Below are positions 27,455 through 36,983 of a stretch of 64,000 nucleotides of DNA, piece after piece. Every line of letters starts with the position of its first letter. The first letter of the stretch is position 1. The notes beneath the pieces are model-generated. The model did not search any database and was not told where the DNA came from. It saw nothing but the letters and a program-made list of their open reading frames with translations. Position numbers and translations under genes: made by a program. Origin of the DNA: Sulfoacidibacillus ferrooxidans (GTDB taxonomy: Bacteria; Bacillota; Bacilli; Alicyclobacillales; SLC66); contig NZ_JALBUF010000001.1 in assembly GCF_022606465.1 (NCBI RefSeq), positions 868,001 through 932,000 of the forward strand. Reading direction: 5' to 3'.

Positions 27455-28234
27455 TCACTCTTCAATGCCAAAAATGCGATTTGCATTCGCATAGGTCAAT
27501 TGTGCCATTTCCTCTAGTGGCAAACCACGCAATTGAGCCAATTTTTCCGCTACAAAACGGACATTTGCAGGCTCATTTTGCTTTCCTCGATACGGTTCTG
27601 GCGTTAGATATGGCGCATCTGTTTCAATTAGCATCCGATCAAGCGGCACATGCATGGCTACTTCTTGTGGACGCTTGGCATTTTTAAATGTGACCGTACC
27701 AGCAAATGAAAGATAAAAGTTCAGATGAAGACACTCTACAGCCATCTCAACACTGCCAGAAAAACAGTGCATGATTCCTCCGACAGTTTTTGCGTCTTCC
27801 TCTTTTAGTATTTTCAAAATATCCCCATGAGCATCGCGGTCATGAATAACGATTGGCTTTTGTACCTTTTTGGCAATAGCGATTTGACGTCGAAATACAG
27901 CTGCCTGAATGTCGCGAGCTGGCTCATCGTAGTGATAATCAAGCCCAATTTCCCCAATACCAACTACTTTAGGTTGCCCCATCCAGTCTTCTAGATCTGC
28001 AAAGTCTTGCTCTGTTACATGTGCAGCATCCTGTGGATGAAATCCAACGACTGCGTATACCCAATCATACTTTGACGCAAGCTCCATGGCCCGTAGAGAC
28101 GACTGTCGATCATATCCTGGGATCACTAAACGCGCCACTCCAATTGCCTTTGCGCGCTCCAATACTTCGTTTGCTTCCACATAGAGTGCATCGTCATTGA
28201 GATGTGTGTGTGTATCAAACAACAAGGGGGTCAC
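27455..28234 (-). CDS. tatD: TatD-family metal-dependent hydrolase
   Basis: 259 residues: FDTHTHLNDDAL metal motif at the start, GEIGLDYHYDE, PIVIHDRDAHGD, GIMHCFSGS and LIETDAPYLTPEPYRGKQNEP. This TIM-barrel family has 3'-5' DNase/RNase activity. GTG at 28234 overlaps the metG stop by 4 bases; coupled to metG as in Bacillus. Confidence 0.95.
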   Translation of the reverse strand: MTPLLFDTHTHLNDDALYVEANEVLERAKAIGVARLVIPGYDRQSSLRAMELASKYDWVYAVVGFHPQDAAHVTEQDFADLEDWMGQPKVVGIGEIGLDYHYDEPARDIQAAVFRRQIAIAKKVQKPIVIHDRDAHGDILKILKEEDAKTVGGIMHCFSGSVEMAVECLHLNFYLSFAGTVTFKNAKRPQEVAMHVPLDRMLIETDAPYLTPEPYRGKQNEPANVRFVAEKLAQLRGLPLEEMAQLTYANANRIFGIEE

Positions 28235-30282
28235 TTGACCTTTGCTCCAAGCGAAATCTCTCCAGAAACGGTTGCTAAGACGAGCTTATCTCCTGCTGAT
28301 GCAGCTAAAATCATGCCATTTGACTCCACCCCGCGCAGTTTCACCGGCAAAAGATTAGATACAAGGATGACGATTTGCCCAATTAATTGCTCTGGTGAAT
28401 AGTGCTTAGCAATCCCAGAAACCACTTGTCGCTGCTCGCTCCCAAGATCTAATTGTAGTTTGATCAATTTATCTGCCTTTGGAACAGCTTCCGCATGGAC
28501 TACCCGCGCAACACGCAAATCCACTTTTGTGAAATCGTCGATTTGAATAAAACTAACAACACCAGTCTCTTCAGAGTCCTTATCTTTTCCTGCCCCCACT
28601 GGCTCTTGCACTTGCAAAGACGCTACGTCTATGTCTTTCGTTACCTTGTCTTCATCCATACTGATATGCTCCTTATGCCCCGTCATGATTTGATCTAACA
28701 TGTCTACTTCTGCCCGCACATCCAAGCGAGGGAAAATCGGCTCACCTTTTTGTGCCACTGTCCCACCTGGCAATAGACCAAAGACCTTGGCGCTTTGCCA
28801 AGTGGTGATCTCACCTTGTTCAATCCCCATCTGATTCCACATTTTTTGAGGAGTTTTCGGCATAAATGGCTGTAACAACACACTGATAATGCGAAGAGCC
28901 TCAAACACAGTATAGAGAACTGTAGACAGGCGCTCTGTTTCTCCTTTTTTGGATAAAGCCCAAGGAGCAGTTTCATCAATGTACCGATTGCCACGCCGCA
29001 CGATATTCCACACCGCTGTTAAGGCGAGGGAAAAGTCATAGCGATCTAATGCCGTTTCAACCTGTGTAACCGTTTCTTTAGCAAGCAAAGCAAATTCTTC
29101 TTCAAGTGCAGTAAGCGGCCCAGATGATGGAATAACGCCTTGACAAAACTGTCCTAACATAGAGAGTGAGCGATGTAACAAATTGCCTAAATCATTGGCT
29201 AAATCAAAGTTTAGCCGCTCCATTAATGCTTCTGTAGTGAATACCCCATCTTGTCCAAACGGAATTTCACGCAACAAAAAATAACGGAGAGCATCAGACC
29301 CATAGCGATCGATTAAAATATTTGGATCGATGACATTGCCTTTAGATTTTGACATTTTACCATCTTTCATCAAGAGCCATCCATGTGCAACAATCTGCTT
29401 AGGCAATGGCAAGTCCAGAGCCATGAGAAAAATCGGCCAATAGATGGCATGAAAACGGACTATTTCCTTCGCCATCACATGGACGTTCGCAGGCCAATAC
29501 CGCATAAATCGTTCTTCCATCGCCGCATCATCCGATTGATACCCTAATGCAGTAATATAATTGGTCAGGGCATCTAACCACACATATACTACGTGTTGAG
29601 GATCCTCATTAACTGGAATACCCCAGCTAAAACTGGTTCGAGATACGCAAAGATCTTCTAATCCTGGTTGTAGAAAATTATTGATCATTTCATGTTTTCG
29701 CGATTCAGGCAAAATAAACTCAGGATGTGCCTCGTAATAAGCAAGTAAGCGATCTGCATACTTACTCATCCGAAAGAAGTAACTCGGCTCACGCACTAAT
29801 TCAACTTCCCGCCCGCAATCCGGGCAATGCCCATCTTTTAATTGGCGCTCTGTCCAAAATGACTCGCATGGAGTACAGTACCAGCCTTCGTATTCTCCTA
29901 AATAGATATCCTCTTGTTCCACAAGACGAGCAAAAATCTTTTGCACGATCTTTTTGTGACGCGGTTCTGTTGTGCGAATGAAATCGTCATAAGAGATATC
30001 AAGGCGTCCCCACAATGCTTGAATCCAATCGATTATCTCATCGATATACGTCTGTGGATCTTTTCCTGCATCTTGTGCTTTGCGCTGTATTTTTTGTCCA
30101 TGCTCGTCCGTGCCGGTTAGATAAAAAACATCATATCCCTGCAAGCGCTTATAGCGTGCAAGCGTATCTGCAACGGTCGTGGAATAAGCATGTCCGATAT
30201 GTAGTTTGTCATTTGGATAATAGATAGGGGTAGTAATATAAAAGGTTGGCTCGCTCACGTCATAATCCTCCGTTTTCATCAA
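28231..30282 (-). CDS. metG: Methionyl-tRNA synthetase
   Basis: 683 residues. HIGH-type motif (KLHIGHAY, about residue 27), zinc site (CTPCESF and CPDCGR near 145-160), KMSKS-type motif (KMSKSKGN, about 315), anticodon domain and C-terminal EMAP/OB tRNA-binding domain (about 575-683: DLRVARVVHAEAVPKADKL). A consensus promoter lies upstream and no T-box element was found. Confidence 0.97.
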   Translation of the reverse strand: MMKTEDYDVSEPTFYITTPIYYPNDKLHIGHAYSTTVADTLARYKRLQGYDVFYLTGTDEHGQKIQRKAQDAGKDPQTYIDEIIDWIQALWGRLDISYDDFIRTTEPRHKKIVQKIFARLVEQEDIYLGEYEGWYCTPCESFWTERQLKDGHCPDCGREVELVREPSYFFRMSKYADRLLAYYEAHPEFILPESRKHEMINNFLQPGLEDLCVSRTSFSWGIPVNEDPQHVVYVWLDALTNYITALGYQSDDAAMEERFMRYWPANVHVMAKEIVRFHAIYWPIFLMALDLPLPKQIVAHGWLLMKDGKMSKSKGNVIDPNILIDRYGSDALRYFLLREIPFGQDGVFTTEALMERLNFDLANDLGNLLHRSLSMLGQFCQGVIPSSGPLTALEEEFALLAKETVTQVETALDRYDFSLALTAVWNIVRRGNRYIDETAPWALSKKGETERLSTVLYTVFEALRIISVLLQPFMPKTPQKMWNQMGIEQGEITTWQSAKVFGLLPGGTVAQKGEPIFPRLDVRAEVDMLDQIMTGHKEHISMDEDKVTKDIDVASLQVQEPVGAGKDKDSEETGVVSFIQIDDFTKVDLRVARVVHAEAVPKADKLIKLQLDLGSEQRQVVSGIAKHYSPEQLIGQIVILVSNLLPVKLRGVESNGMILAASAGDKLVLATVSGEISLGAKVK

Positions 30283-30344
30283 GTGATCTTGGCACTCAAT
30301 CGATGCGCCTTATCCCTTGAATGACCAAATGTTTCTTGCCGATC

Positions 30345-30374
30345 ATCGTATCAATAAAAAAGGTCGACTGTCAA
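30345..30374 (-). promoter_or_regulatory. Probable sigma-A promoter of metG
   Basis: TTGACA (30374-30369), 18 bp, TACGAT (30350-30345) on the minus strand. It starts just after the sigK terminator, giving a leader of about 55-60 bases. Confidence 0.7.
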
Positions 30375-30395
30375 TTCGAACACTCCATCTACTTT

Positions 30396-30459
30396 TTAAA
30401 AAGAAGAAAAGATGAACTCCCCTGAAAATTTCTTTACTTGCTCAGCAGTGGAGTTCACC
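30396..30459 (-). terminator. Terminator after sigK
   Basis: 10-bp arms GGTGAACTCC (30459-30450) and GGAGTTCATC (30420-30411) with a 29-base loop, then a T-rich run TTTTCTTC on the minus strand. Confidence 0.75.
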
Positions 30460-30481
30460 TTCCCTAGATCTATTTTTACAC

Positions 30482-31222
30482 TTACCTCGGAGCAGGGCGC
30501 GTCGTCCGCATCGACTGCGGTACTCGTTTAGGTCGCGGATGCAGCGCATGTTGGAGTTTGGTTAACGCTCGCGCTTCAATTCGCGATACATACGATCGCG
30601 AGATGCCCATCTGTTCCGCTATTTGATTTTGCGTCCATTCCACTCCATCGATCAGTCCATATCGCAAACAAACCACTTTACGTTCTCGTACATCTAAGAT
30701 AGGCAAAAACGAACGTAGCCGTTCCTCCTCTAACCGTTCCCCCACAAACTGCTCAAGTTCATCAGAATCTGATCCAAGAACATCACGTAGAGTAAGGTCA
30801 TTACCTTCTTTATCTGTACCGATCGACTCATCCATTGAAATATCACGACTTGATTTCTTTCTAGAACGCAGGTGCATGAGCATTTCATTTTCAATACAGC
30901 GTGCTGCATACGTTGCAAACTTTGTCCCTGCATCTTGTCGAAAACTTTTAACCGCTTTAATTAATCCGATCGTACCAAGTGAAATCATATCATCTTCATC
31001 GACACCTGAATCGCGAAACTTTTTGGCAATGTAGGCCACAAGCCGTAAGTTGTGTTCAATCAAACGATTGTAAGCCGCTTCATTCCCCTGTTGCAATTGC
31101 AAAAGACACTCTTTCTCATCCTGTTCATTAAGCGGTTGCGGAAAAGCCTGGTTTTTTACATAGGAAACGAGTGACACCGTTTCCTTCACACATAGGGTGA
31201 TGAGTGAAATGATCTCTGGCAC
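30482..31222 (-). CDS. sigK: RNA polymerase sigma-K precursor (uninterrupted)
   Basis: 246 residues matching pro-sigma-K. The pro-sequence ends with VSYVKNQAFPQPL as in B. subtilis, where cleavage gives YVKN. Region 2 (EHNLRLVAYIAKKF, EDDMISLGTIGLIKAVKSF, KFATYAARCIENEMLMHLRSRKK) and region 4 (WTQNQIAEQMGISRSYVSRIEARALTKL) are intact. It directs late mother-cell genes (coat, cortex). Start is GTG at 31222 with AGGAGGG 7 bases upstream. There is no skin-like insertion. Location between abrB and metG differs from Bacillus. Confidence 0.9.
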   Translation of the reverse strand: MPEIISLITLCVKETVSLVSYVKNQAFPQPLNEQDEKECLLQLQQGNEAAYNRLIEHNLRLVAYIAKKFRDSGVDEDDMISLGTIGLIKAVKSFRQDAGTKFATYAARCIENEMLMHLRSRKKSSRDISMDESIGTDKEGNDLTLRDVLGSDSDELEQFVGERLEEERLRSFLPILDVRERKVVCLRYGLIDGVEWTQNQIAEQMGISRSYVSRIEARALTKLQHALHPRPKRVPQSMRTTRPAPR

Positions 31223-31477
31223 TCCATGTCCCTCCTGCTATCGTGGCGGCATCGAACCATCATACGCCATGGTAACTAGGAGTGTTCCATCCATTTGCCC
31301 ATCTTTTAATCAAAAAAGTAAAAAAAACTATTGCATCCCTATGGTTGAAGTGGTAGACTTTCACTAGTAAATAAGTGGGTGAAGCTTAATAAAGTTTGCA
31401 AGTATGTGAACCACTTAGATACGCGGATCATGTTTACTTAGTTTGTATATTTACACTTTTAGAGGAGGAATATCACG

Positions 31478-31726
31478 ATGATGAAGTCTACAGGTATTGT
31501 ACGCAAAGTTGACGAATTAGGACGTGTCGTCATACCGATTGAACTGCGCCGCACCTTAAGTATTGGTGAGAAAGATGCTCTAGAAATCTACGTAGATGGC
31601 GATCGAATTGTTTTGAAAAAATATGAGCCTGCCTGTATCTTTTGCGGTCAAGCAGACCAGATCGTACATTTCAAAGGTAAAAATATTTGCCCTAGTTGCA
31701 TCGCTGAAATGGGACAACAACAATAG
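31478..31726 (+). CDS. abrB: Transition-state regulator AbrB
   Basis: 82 residues: N-terminal AbrB swapped-hairpin domain (MKSTGIVRKVDELGRVVIPIELRRTL, residues 2-50) and a C-terminal part with a zinc-like CIFCGQ...CPSC pair. It represses stationary-phase genes in growth. Strong AGAGGAGG upstream; a second ATG follows directly. It is the only plus-strand gene between 2.7 and 37 kb. The 255-base interval before it holds no consensus promoter I could recognise. Confidence 0.94.
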   Translation: MMKSTGIVRKVDELGRVVIPIELRRTLSIGEKDALEIYVDGDRIVLKKYEPACIFCGQADQIVHFKGKNICPSCIAEMGQQQ

Positions 31727-31754
31727 TTTTTCTAACACCTTACCCATTCATCAT

Positions 31755-32636
31755 TTACTTATGGTTCAATAGTATTTGATAGACATCCCGCCGCGATATG
31801 CTGCGGGCTTTTGCTACTTCCCGCATCGCTTCTTTTCTTGTCATACCTTTTGCAACTAGCTCTTCTACATGATCTGGTATCGTTAAAGATAATTTTTTGT
31901 CTATAAATTCATCATTCAATGGTACTTGATGACTCCACTGTGGATCAGCCTCTACAAGCACGACCATTTCACCGCGCTTTATCTCTTGTGGCAATAAGTG
32001 CTCATACTCTGATAAACGTCCCCTAACATATCGCTCATTTCGCTTGGTAAGCTCTTTTGCGATGACTACAGGACAGTCACCTAACCCTTCGTAAAGATCG
32101 GCCAACAATTTATCTATACGATGAGGTGCTTCATAAAATATAAATGTTTCAGTACGACCGCGCAGTTTTAAAATAATCTCAAGACGATCCTTATGATCTC
32201 TAGGTAAGAACCCATGAAATGAGAAACGTCCAGTCGATAGCCCAGATCCCACCAATGCTGTGATCACAGCGCTAGGTCCTGGTAAAACAACAAACGGCAA
32301 ATCAGCTTCTATTAATTGTGCAATAAGATCGTATCCTGGATCAGACACGGCAGGCATACCAGCATCAGAAATCAGCGCACCAGATAACCCCGACTGTAAA
32401 AGGTCGATCACCGTGTCACCTGACGTTCGTATATTATGTTCATGATAGGAGAATAGGCGCTTTGGATGAATGTCGAAGTGCGTTAGCAATTTTCTGGAGT
32501 GTCGGGTGTCTTCTGCAGCAATAAAATCTACCTCTTGTAATATTCGTAATGCACGAAAAGTCATATCCTCAAGGTTTCCAATAGGAGTAGGCACAACGTA
32601 TAGAGTCCCTGGAAGTACAGCTTGTTCCTTACTCAT
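31755..32636 (-). CDS. rsmI: 16S rRNA (cytidine1402-2'-O)-methyltransferase RsmI
   Basis: 293 residues, tetrapyrrole-methylase-fold: GTLYVVPTPIGNLEDMTFRAL, AEDTRHSRKLL, ISDAGMPAVSDPG, FHGFLPR and PHRI. It modifies C1402 of 16S rRNA. Follows yabA by about 30 bases; trmN6 and yazA, which separate yabA and rsmI in B. subtilis, are absent. Confidence 0.95.
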   Translation of the reverse strand: MSKEQAVLPGTLYVVPTPIGNLEDMTFRALRILQEVDFIAAEDTRHSRKLLTHFDIHPKRLFSYHEHNIRTSGDTVIDLLQSGLSGALISDAGMPAVSDPGYDLIAQLIEADLPFVVLPGPSAVITALVGSGLSTGRFSFHGFLPRDHKDRLEIILKLRGRTETFIFYEAPHRIDKLLADLYEGLGDCPVVIAKELTKRNERYVRGRLSEYEHLLPQEIKRGEMVVLVEADPQWSHQVPLNDEFIDKKLSLTIPDHVEELVAKGMTRKEAMREVAKARSISRRDVYQILLNHK

Positions 32637-32669
32637 GTAGAATCATCCCTTGATCGTAGACTATCTGGT

Positions 32670-32984
32670 TTACACACGCTGTAAACTCTGTAAACAAAAC
32701 AAACATTCCCCTTTGCGCAAACTGCCATAGTTCACATTGCAAATATGAAATCCATCCTCGTACAATTGGCCTAAATAACGGGCCGCTTCCCCATGTACGG
32801 GCGACTTCTCTTCCGCATAAAGATGTGCACGTTCTCGCAAATTTACATTTTCTAGTGCCAGTTGTCCGTTTTCCTCCATCAAATCGTTAATCAGCAACTT
32901 TAATTCACCAAGTTCCTGATAAAATTCTCCGATCCGATCTTGTAGTTGCTCGATCTGCCGCAACATGGCTTGTTTGTCGATCAC
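32670..32984 (-). CDS. yabA: DNA replication initiation control protein YabA
   Basis: 104 residues: leucine-rich N-terminal coiled coil (1-55) and C-terminal zinc-binding segment FHICNVNYGSLRKGECLFC. YabA bridges DnaA and DnaN to limit initiation. GTG at 32984 with GGGGAGTG. Directly after holB; ricT is missing between them. Confidence 0.92.
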   Translation of the reverse strand: MIDKQAMLRQIEQLQDRIGEFYQELGELKLLINDLMEENGQLALENVNLRERAHLYAEEKSPVHGEAARYLGQLYEDGFHICNVNYGSLRKGECLFCLQSLQRV

Positions 32985-33012
32985 GAGATTTCACTCCCCA
33001 CTACCACAAGCA

Positions 33013-33960
33013 TCACGCCAGTTCTCTCTGAATTCTAAGAACAACCGCCTCTAAAGCAGTGATCATCTGTACATGACTTGCCAATAGCTTACGTAAATTC
33101 CCTATCTCAAGTGCACAGCGAGCATACAGCGACACGCGATCACTCTGTGCCACCTTCTTTAATTGATCCGTTTGATTAGTAAAATACACGATCGGTGACG
33201 CACAAGTCACTGCGATAAGATCACGAAAATAGGCAATGAGTAAATCCACAACAGCATAGGATTCAGGTGGTGAGTAATTCATTTTGGCAAACCGTTCAGC
33301 AATTACATGCCACCCTTGCACTTCTTTTCTCGCCATAGATTGTCCCAATTCTAGCACTAGAGATACCGTATCAGCAAACCGAACCTCACTCTTCTCCTTG
33401 TCATCCCCATCGTCTACTTCGCTCCACAGAGTGAATAATGGATTTTTGGACATTTCAAAGACTGCAGCTGAATCTCGACGATCTATACGCAAAACCGCAC
33501 AACGAGAGCGTAATGTGGGTAATATAGCCGATAACGATACTGTTAAAAACAAGAAAAGGCGATTGAGTCCCGGTTCTTCTACCCATTTCAAAATTGCGTT
33601 AGTAGCCTCTGGAGTTAACTTATGCGCATCTTCTATTACAATGATACGCATTTTCACGCCGTTTGCTTTTCTCGTATCTGCAGATAACGCGGTGCGCATC
33701 TGCGCTATTTTCAATGAGGCTCCATCTGGCCTTATCCAGTAAACGCCCATATGATTATCTGAATTCAAGCGCAAACAATCATCGCATACTCCACACGCCT
33801 CACCTTCTGGCGTGATATGTTCACAAAATAACATATGAGTCATTTGTTTTGCTGTTTCTACGAGAAGTGAGGAATGTTCTCCAAGTAAAAGATAGGCATG
33901 CCCTAGGCGATTCACATCGTATAAGTAACGCATTCTCTTAGCTGTTTCACTTATAAGCAT
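33013..33960 (-). CDS. holB: DNA polymerase III delta' subunit
   Basis: 315 residues with the clamp-loader AAA+ form: NRLGHAYLLLGEHSS (altered P-loop), zinc cluster (CEHITPEGEACGVCDDC), VIEDAHKLTPEATNAILKWVEEP and TLRSRC sensor-1. As in many delta' proteins the P-loop is degenerate and non-catalytic. Follows yaaR closely. Confidence 0.93.
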   Translation of the reverse strand: MLISETAKRMRYLYDVNRLGHAYLLLGEHSSLLVETAKQMTHMLFCEHITPEGEACGVCDDCLRLNSDNHMGVYWIRPDGASLKIAQMRTALSADTRKANGVKMRIIVIEDAHKLTPEATNAILKWVEEPGLNRLFLFLTVSLSAILPTLRSRCAVLRIDRRDSAAVFEMSKNPLFTLWSEVDDGDDKEKSEVRFADTVSLVLELGQSMARKEVQGWHVIAERFAKMNYSPPESYAVVDLLIAYFRDLIAVTCASPIVYFTNQTDQLKKVAQSDRVSLYARCALEIGNLRKLLASHVQMITALEAVVLRIQRELA

Positions 33961-33980
33961 ATCTACTAAAGCCTCATTCC

Positions 33981-34427
33981 TTACAGATGCAAACTGATAA
34001 GTAAACCCTTAATTTCACCCACAATTTTCAGAAGATCTATGGACCCTTGTTGCTGATGAAGAACTTGTTCCATGAGCTCGATCAGTTGTTGGTTGATTTG
34101 TTCTACTTGTAAAAACACCTTCTGTTTACCTTGTCGACCTCTTGTTTTTGCTTCATGAATAGTCAAGCCACTATGAACAGCACGTTGTACCAATTCTACA
34201 ACTGCATCGCGATAAGCATGTGCTGCATCGACTGAGGGATGCTGTACTAAACGATCACCTAAACGCTCTACAACAGCAGTCAAACGCTCCCACTCTTGCT
34301 CTTGTTGAACTTGTCCAGATGCTATCAGCTGTTCTTGGAACCCCAATACTCCCTTTTGCCCATTTGCATTCGTCGATGCTACGTAGGCTGAGTCCAGTCC
34401 ATTTGACCGCTCCATCTTTACTTTCAA
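33981..34427 (-). CDS. yaaR: YaaR family (DUF327) protein
   Basis: 148 residues with a helical profile like YaaR; hydrophobic-charged helix, then LLISLHL end. Function unknown. TTG at 34427 has GGGGGCG 6 bases upstream. It lies between darA and holB as in Bacillus. Confidence 0.85.
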   Translation of the reverse strand: MKVKMERSNGLDSAYVASTNANGQKGVLGFQEQLIASGQVQQEQEWERLTAVVERLGDRLVQHPSVDAAHAYRDAVVELVQRAVHSGLTIHEAKTRGRQGKQKVFLQVEQINQQLIELMEQVLHQQQGSIDLLKIVGEIKGLLISLHL

Positions 34428-34448
34428 GTAAAACGCCCCCGCAACTCA

Positions 34449-34778
34449 TCAAAACTGTTCAAAGCGATCCACTTTCACGATAAAAACAGTTGCGCCACCT
34501 ACTTGCACAGACACCGGATAAGACACAAAAGATTCAACTTGATTGCCAAGTGGAGTAAGAGGTGTCACTAATTGATCACGAGAACGGCAGCTTTGTTTGA
34601 TATGTTCAAGTGCCTCTTCTACGCGAGAATCATCTACACCGATCATAAAAGTTGTATTGCCCGCACGCAAAAAGCCCCCTGTAGATGCAAGCTTAGTTGC
34701 GCGAATGCCTGCTTTAACAAGTCTTTCTGAGAGACGAACCACGTCTTTATCTTGAACGACCGCAAAGATCAATTGCAT
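34449..34778 (-). CDS. darA: Cyclic-di-AMP receptor DarA (PstA)
   Basis: 109 residues, PII-like: MQLIFAVVQDKDVVRLSERLVKAGIRATKLASTGGFLRAGNTTFMIGV, then VGGATVFIVKVDRFEQF. It binds c-di-AMP; downstream targets are unclear. ATG at 34778 has GGAGGG 6 bases upstream. Overlaps tmk by 10 bases. Confidence 0.95.
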   Translation of the reverse strand: MQLIFAVVQDKDVVRLSERLVKAGIRATKLASTGGFLRAGNTTFMIGVDDSRVEEALEHIKQSCRSRDQLVTPLTPLGNQVESFVSYPVSVQVGGATVFIVKVDRFEQF

Positions 34779-35419
34779 GGAGAGCCCTCCACCCGATTTA
34801 TCAATTGAGATACTAAATGCCACACCTTTTGTTCCACTACAACAGGTGATTCCGTAGCATCAATCCACTGTATGCGAGATGGTTCTTGCTCGTAAATCTT
34901 ACGCAATCCCTCTCGTACACGAGAAAAAAATTCAATGCCGCGCAATTCAATTCTATCTTTATTAACAGCTCCACTTCGCAAAAGCAATCGCTTTTCTGCA
35001 AGTTCTGGAGCCACATCTAAGACGATGGTTAAGTCTGGCGTAATCTCTTGCAACGCTACCTGATTCACCGTCTGCACAAGTTCTGGCGTCACTAAAGAAG
35101 ATGCTAACCCATACCCCTGATAAACGATACTTGCATCTACAAAACGATCACACACAACCACCTGACCAGATTGTAACGCTGGTATAATCACACGTTGTAC
35201 ATGTTCCGCTCGAGCAGCTGCGTACAGATAGACTTCTGTAATCGGGGTCATCGTTGATTTTGGATCCAATAGTAAGCTACGAATGGCATCCCCTACGGGT
35301 GTACCACCAGGTTCTCTTGTGCGAATATGATCAATTCCATCATTCAAAAGACGTGAACAGAGCTGTTCAACTTGCGTTGTTTTTCCTGAACCGTCCATCC
35401 CCTCAAAGGTGATAAACAA
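34769..35419 (-). CDS. tmk: Thymidylate kinase
   Basis: 216 residues: P-loop EGMDGSGKTTQ, TREPGGTPVGDAIR and DRFVDASIVYQGYG. It phosphorylates dTMP to dTDP. TTG start at 35419. Its stop overlaps darA. Confidence 0.96.
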   Translation of the reverse strand: MFITFEGMDGSGKTTQVEQLCSRLLNDGIDHIRTREPGGTPVGDAIRSLLLDPKSTMTPITEVYLYAAARAEHVQRVIIPALQSGQVVVCDRFVDASIVYQGYGLASSLVTPELVQTVNQVALQEITPDLTIVLDVAPELAEKRLLLRSGAVNKDRIELRGIEFFSRVREGLRKIYEQEPSRIQWIDATESPVVVEQKVWHLVSQLINRVEGSPCN

Positions 35420-35427
35420 CCCATGCT

Positions 35428-36900
35428 TTAGGATACCGCCTCGCCTCCCTGCTCTTTCACTACATCTACATAATACCGTATAGACGGCGGATCCTCATCT
35501 AAAAGTCCATCGATTCTCTGATTCCAAGCATGAAACTCTAATAAAAGTTGCACAGTCTCCGCTGTAAGTACTTCACCTGGTAACACATATGGAATACCGG
35601 GGGGATATGGAATCAAAGATTCCGCTACGATATGCCCAACTGCTTCTTCAAGTGTCCCCTTCACTATATGTGATACCTGTTGTGAAAGATTGTATAAGGC
35701 AATAGGACTACCTGCTACTTTTTGTTTGTACTCACCCTGATAGATGGGGACATCTTCGATTGGCGATTCTTTCACCACTTGCAACAGTGCTTCCACTACA
35801 AGGTCTATATCTCGCTGTGTCGAAGCATACGTCCATACAAATAACACATGTCGCTCAGTAGCCAATTCTGCATATATACCAAAGCGCTCCCGCAGTAAAC
35901 TTTCAAGTAAAAACCCTGTCTTGTGTATACGCGTAGCATCCAATACCCACTTAAATGGATCTTGAAATGCAGGCTGTATGGGAGTGACAAGCAGATCTGA
36001 AACAGCCAGTGCTACTCGTTCTTTTGCATGCTGTAAAGCAACCATAACAAAAGAGAGTAGTTGTTTCCCTTCAATCGCCATCTGCTGGCGCGCGCTATCC
36101 ACAGAAGCCAGTAACAAGTAAGAAGGTGAACTTGATTGTAACGTACGAAGCCATTTTCGCACCTGATCCCGATCTACTCTTGGACCATTTACATGTAACA
36201 ACCCAGACTGCGTAAAAGACGCTAACATTTTATGAGCACTATGAATAATTAAATCTGCACCAACCTGTACTGCTGAAGGAGGGAGATCGGAATGAAACGC
36301 TAAATGTGCACCATGCGCTTCATCCACTATCACTACTATATTGTTTTTATGAGCAAGGTCCACAATTGACACTAAATCTGAGGCTGTTCCAAAATAAGTA
36401 GGACTCGTCAAAATGAGCACCTTACACGTAGGATAGCGTTGCAAAGCATGTTGAATAGTGGAGAATGCTACAGGACCTGCAAGTCCAGATTCCACTTCGG
36501 GGAATACAGGCACAATCTTTGCACCCGCCAACTCTAGACCAGACCATACAGACTGATGAGCATTCCTTGCCACAACAACAAGATCACCAGGTCGTACGGC
36601 AGTCAAAATTGCAACTAGATTACCAACTGTACTGCCTCCAACGAGAAAATGAGTCTCCTCTACACCCCAAGCTGCAGCTGCCAATTGCTCTGCTTCTAAG
36701 ATAGGACCCGTTGGATGATGCAGATCATCGACTCCTTGTAACTCGGTTACATCCAATCGTCCCATATGTCTAGCATATGCACCTATCTCTGAGCCAAGCC
36801 CTTGTCCAGCCTTATGACCCGGAACGTGAAGAGATACTCTTTCCAAAGCTTGATGTGCTCGCACAGCTTCCAGTATAGGTATTTTCTTTTGATCAACCAT
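35428..36900 (-). CDS. yaaO: PLP-dependent Orn/Lys/Arg decarboxylase family (YaaO)
   Basis: 490 residues, fold type I PLP enzyme. HVPGHKAGQG at the start, then LDVTELQGVDDLHHPTG; the PLP lysine is in IIHSAHKMLASFTQSG (about residue 225) with DEAHGAH upstream. Substrate (arginine, lysine or ornithine) cannot be assigned. ATG at 36900 with AAGGTGAG. Position gin-yaaO-tmk matches Bacillus. Confidence 0.88.
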   Translation of the reverse strand: MVDQKKIPILEAVRAHQALERVSLHVPGHKAGQGLGSEIGAYARHMGRLDVTELQGVDDLHHPTGPILEAEQLAAAAWGVEETHFLVGGSTVGNLVAILTAVRPGDLVVVARNAHQSVWSGLELAGAKIVPVFPEVESGLAGPVAFSTIQHALQRYPTCKVLILTSPTYFGTASDLVSIVDLAHKNNIVVIVDEAHGAHLAFHSDLPPSAVQVGADLIIHSAHKMLASFTQSGLLHVNGPRVDRDQVRKWLRTLQSSSPSYLLLASVDSARQQMAIEGKQLLSFVMVALQHAKERVALAVSDLLVTPIQPAFQDPFKWVLDATRIHKTGFLLESLLRERFGIYAELATERHVLFVWTYASTQRDIDLVVEALLQVVKESPIEDVPIYQGEYKQKVAGSPIALYNLSQQVSHIVKGTLEEAVGHIVAESLIPYPPGIPYVLPGEVLTAETVQLLLEFHAWNQRIDGLLDEDPPSIRYYVDVVKEQGGEAVS

Positions 36901-36983
36901 CACAACTCACCTTATGAATACAATTTCGCGATGAAACCGTAGAATCCTTCTGCTACATGTGGAATGTGAGTTACCATTTCACA

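Noticed and set aside
30283-30400. Possible T-box riboswitch before metG
   Set aside because: The leader after the promoter is only about 55-60 bases, with no specifier stem or antiterminator motif.
30482-31222. Skin-type prophage interruption of sigK
   Set aside because: The frame is continuous through the region where the B. subtilis element inserts.
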